Assembly (NCBI GenBank): GCA_044870185.1
Contig: JBIOYL010000262.1
Span: 1-9,193, forward strand
Direction of reading: 5' to 3'
DNA from: JBIOYL01 sp044870185
Lineage (GTDB): Bacteria > Actinomycetota > CALGFH01
Length of the DNA stretch: 9,193 nt
How positions within the stretch are numbered: the first letter of the stretch is position 1; every line of letters begins with the position of its first letter. The notes under the pieces were generated by a model. It was given only the letters and a program-made list of their open reading frames with translations. It was not told the origin of the DNA and ran no database searches. A program made the translations under genes and the position numbers. This document shows, in pieces, positions 8,859 to 9,193 of this stretch.

Positions 8859-9193
8859 TAGCGCTCGCCCCGCCGCGTCTCGGCGACGGTGCCGCCCGAC
8901 GGCTCGTCCGGCGCCGCGCCCGACGGCCCGCCAGGCGGCGCGCCGCCGGACGGCTCGCCCGGGGTGGCCGGTGGCCGCGCCGGCCCGGCCGCCGCGCCCG
9001 CCTGGTGCGCGTAGGCCGACTGGCCGGCGTCCCAGCCGTCGTACAGGCCGCGGCCCATCGCCTCGGCCCACAGCGCGCGCACCGCCGACGGCGACAGCAG
9101 GCCGAGCCGGATGGCGAAGCGGCTCGCCCCCTCGACGCTGGCCACCAGCGTGCGCAGCTTGGCCTCGTCGGCGGCGGTGGTGTGCCGGCCGGT
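8858..9193 (-). CDS. Unrecognised protein, 5' end missing, C-terminal 111 residues
   Basis: The frame is open from the right edge to a TAG at 8858-8860, whose G is also the first base of the carB GTG start. I do not recognise the family. The visible N-terminal part (about 1-62) looks folded and helical, with EGASRFAIRLGLLSPSAVRAL and AEAMGRGLYDGWDAG. The last 45 residues are low-complexity Pro/Gly/Ser/Ala with recurring EPSGG, GPSGA and EPSGG units, probably disordered. In this position carA would be expected, but the CarA C-terminal glutamine amidotransferase ending (His-Pro-Glu followed by a short helix) is absent from these 111 residues. Either an extra gene lies between carA and carB, or carA is elsewhere. 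High-GC codon use matches its neighbours, and the one-base overlap implies cotranslation with carB. No signal peptide or membrane segment is visible in this part. Confidence 0.7.

Noticed and set aside
8861..9071. Extended CarB start at GTG 9071, adding 71 residues
   Set aside because: The extra residues are unlike any CarB N-terminus and would overlap the upstream gene deeply; GTG 8858 gives the conserved start just before SVLVIGSGP.

Overview
The window is about 9.2 kb of very high-GC DNA in which every gene lies on the minus strand. It carries the 3' part of a de novo pyrimidine operon followed by a nucleotide/transcription housekeeping block. In transcription order (right to left) the genes are: an unrecognised gene open at the right edge, carB, pyrK, pyrD (class 1B), pyrF, pyrE, then a 176-bp gap with a promoter, then mihF, gmk, rpoZ and coaBC, the last running off the left edge. 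The strong G/C bias at third codon positions, the actinobacterial integration host factor gene mihF and the linkage mihF-gmk-rpoZ-coaBC point to an actinomycete-type bacterium (Actinomycetota). The PyrK/PyrD 1B pair and a short class I PyrF argue against Mycobacterium or Streptomyces and suggest a deep-branching or uncultured lineage. That placement is inference.

Region 1 (about 2314-9193) is a tightly packed operon. carB, pyrK, pyrD, pyrF and pyrE are joined by 4-bp start/stop overlaps (ATGA or GTGA), and carB overlaps the preceding unknown gene by 1 bp (TAGTG), so the whole block looks translationally coupled. CarB makes carbamoyl phosphate, PyrD/PyrK oxidise dihydroorotate to orotate, PyrE adds ribose phosphate and PyrF decarboxylates OMP to UMP. 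UMP is also the expected allosteric inhibitor of CarB. carA, pyrB and pyrC are not in the window and would be expected upstream, beyond the right edge.

Region 2 (2138-2313) is the only sizeable gap. It holds a small hairpin just after pyrE and a sigma70-like promoter (TTGTGG, 18-bp spacer, TAGAAT) that could start mihF transcription separately.

Region 3 (1-2137) holds mihF, gmk, rpoZ and coaBC. gmk has no ATG, GTG or TTG start that would preserve its P-loop, so it is probably started at a CTG. A 14-bp tandem repeat covers its stop codon.

No dramatic new system is present. The most unusual material is small and structural. The CarB C-terminus carries what looks like an 84-bp in-frame insertion, flanked by a perfect 12-bp direct repeat and full of G4/C4 palindromes. 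A related G/C-rich motif lies in an apparent insertion in PyrK. Together they suggest a small palindromic element tolerated inside coding sequence.
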